Positions 14,142 through 15,024 of a stretch of 15,024 nt of DNA are shown here, in pieces; the first letter of the stretch is position 1; every line of letters begins with the position of its first letter. The stretch is from Caryophanales bacterium (GTDB lineage: Bacteria; Bacillota_I; Bacilli_A; RFN20; CAG-288). Both the position numbers and the translations under genes were made by a program. The DNA lies in the NCBI GenBank assembly GCA_021621525.1, contig JAJVUU010000045.1, positions 1 through 15,024 on the forward strand. The letters are read 5' to 3'. The notes under the pieces are model-generated. The model was given only the letters and a program-made list of their open reading frames with translations, was not told the DNA's origin and did not search any database.

Positions 14142-14924
14142 ATGCGTTTCATATCATTCAATGTCAATTCCATCCGTGCCTATCTGAAAAAAAGCCAGAC
14201 AGAGCAATGGATGAAGTATCATCCCGACATCTTCTCCATCGAAGAAATCAAGCTGACTGAGACAAAGCATGAAGATTTTCCTTTTTCCATGGATGGCTTT
14301 GAAACCTACTGGACTGTCAGCAAGACCAAGAAAGGTTATGCCGGAACAGCCGTCCTGACCAGACTCAAGCCTCTTCAGGTCACCTATGGACTCGATGAGG
14401 GAAAATATGATGACGAAGGAAGAGTCATCACCATGGAATATGAGAACTTCTATTACGTTGAAATGTATGTCCCCAATTCCGGTGAGAATCCTAGCAAAAA
14501 CGAGAAGCCCAAAAGACTGCCCTTCCGTCTTCAGTTCGAAGAAGACCTGAGAATCTATCTTTCCAGGCTCATGAAGAAAAAGCCTGTCATCGTCACCGGT
14601 GACCTAAACGTCGCCCATGAAGAAATCGACCTGAAGAACCCTGATGGAAACCATCTTTCCGCAGGCTTTACCGACGAAGAAAGGGAGGCCTTCTCAAAAC
14701 TCCTCGATCTTGGCTTCGTCGACACTTTCAGAAAGCTACATCCCGATGAAGCCAAGTATTCCTATTGGTCCTACCGGTTCCATGCCAGGGAGAAGAATGC
14801 AGGATGGAGACTTGACTATTTCCTTGTCACAAAGGACATCCTTGACAAGGTGAAGGCAAGTGAAATCCTCACCGACTGCTATGGTTCCGATCACTGCCCC
14901 GTCATGCTCGATATCGATTTGTAA
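14142..14924 (+). CDS. Exodeoxyribonuclease III-type AP endonuclease
   Basis: 260-residue member of the exonuclease/endonuclease/phosphatase fold, ExoIII/ExoA branch, which cuts DNA at abasic sites and trims 3' ends in base excision repair. Marks: FNVNSIRA (6-13, Asn7), the metal ligand Glu35, YVPNSGE (109-115, Tyr109), GDLNVAHEEIDLKNP (153-167, Asp154 and Asn156), SAGFTDEER, WRLDYFLV and the terminal SDHCP (249-253, Asp250 and His251). The normally conserved LQE around the metal-binding Glu reads IEE here (33-35), a mild change that keeps the Glu. A GAGG site lies about ten bases before the ATG, two bases after the aguB stop, so it is probably co-transcribed with the polyamine genes although functionally unrelated. 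Confidence 0.95.
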   Translation: MRFISFNVNSIRAYLKKSQTEQWMKYHPDIFSIEEIKLTETKHEDFPFSMDGFETYWTVSKTKKGYAGTAVLTRLKPLQVTYGLDEGKYDDEGRVITMEYENFYYVEMYVPNSGENPSKNEKPKRLPFRLQFEEDLRIYLSRLMKKKPVIVTGDLNVAHEEIDLKNPDGNHLSAGFTDEEREAFSKLLDLGFVDTFRKLHPDEAKYSYWSYRFHAREKNAGWRLDYFLVTKDILDKVKASEILTDCYGSDHCPVMLDIDL

Positions 14925-14932
14925 CGTCTTTC

Positions 14933-14953
14933 ATTTGCAATACGGGCGCAAAT
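14933..14953 (+). terminator. Weak hairpin after the ExoIII gene
   Basis: ATTTGC (14933-14938) and GCAAAT (14948-14953) form a 6-base stem with a 9-base loop shortly after the stop codon. No T tract follows, so it may be only a partial terminator or a processing hairpin. Confidence 0.25.
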
Positions 14954-14977
14954 AATGTAACTTATTAAAACATAATT

Positions 14978-15008
14978 TTTACAGTCGATTTTGAAATTTG
15001 CCGATAAA
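14978..15008 (+). promoter_or_regulatory. Possible promoter for a gene beyond the right edge
   Basis: TTTACA (14978-14983) matches the -35 consensus at five of six bases, but the best -10 (GATAAA, 15003-15008) is 19 bases away. The remaining bases 14925-15024 are AT-rich and hold no ORF. Confidence 0.2.
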
Positions 15009-15024
15009 AAGCCGACTTTCGGGA

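Overview
The window looks like an ordinary chromosomal stretch from a low-to-moderate-GC member of the Firmicutes (Bacillota), probably an Erysipelotrichales/RF39-like gut Bacilli lineage. The grounds are strong AGGAGG-type ribosome binding sites, compact short operons, rho-independent terminators and Firmicutes-type families (CvpA, the PF06541 membrane family, FbaA-type aldolase). TGA acts as a stop and TGG encodes Trp, so the code is standard. The lineage is an inference from style and gene content, not from a marker gene. No rRNA, tRNA, IS element, prophage or CRISPR array is visible.

Layout. Bases 1-475 hold no convincing gene, only hairpins that probably terminate the leftward operon. 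Bases 476-2157 are a leftward two-gene operon: a membrane-anchored protein with a Fn3-like domain, translationally coupled to an MscS-type mechanosensitive channel. Bases 2363-3316 are a stand-alone rightward gene for an unrecognised lysine/glutamate-rich helical protein with its own extended -10 promoter and a strong bidirectional terminator. Bases 3358-4293 are a leftward PF06541-type membrane protein. Bases 4363-8255 are a rightward four-gene operon: methionyl-tRNA formyltransferase (fmt), a YbaK/EbsC Cys-tRNA(Pro) deacylase, a YdhF-like aldo/keto reductase and a cytoplasmic GH13 glucosidase. It ends at back-to-back terminators facing the leftward class II fructose-bisphosphate aldolase (8329-9213).

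Bases 9371-12037 are a leftward three-gene operon: a DJ-1/PfpI protein, a CvpA-like membrane protein, and a large P-loop (uridine kinase-like) protein with what looks like a C-terminal CYTH/triphosphate-tunnel domain. Bases 12125-14924 are a divergent rightward operon: agmatine deiminase, N-carbamoylputrescine amidase and an exonuclease III-type AP endonuclease. The last 100 bases are AT-rich and non-coding.

Functional picture: the two polyamine genes form a complete agmatine-to-putrescine route. The GH13 enzyme and aldolase point to intracellular oligosaccharide use feeding glycolysis. Fmt and the deacylase serve initiation and translational fidelity. The most unusual items are the kinase-CYTH fusion, the unrecognised 317-residue protein, the Fn3-like partner of the MscS channel, and the repeat/palindrome cluster upstream of the aldolase. 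I did not find a clearly novel multi-gene system.
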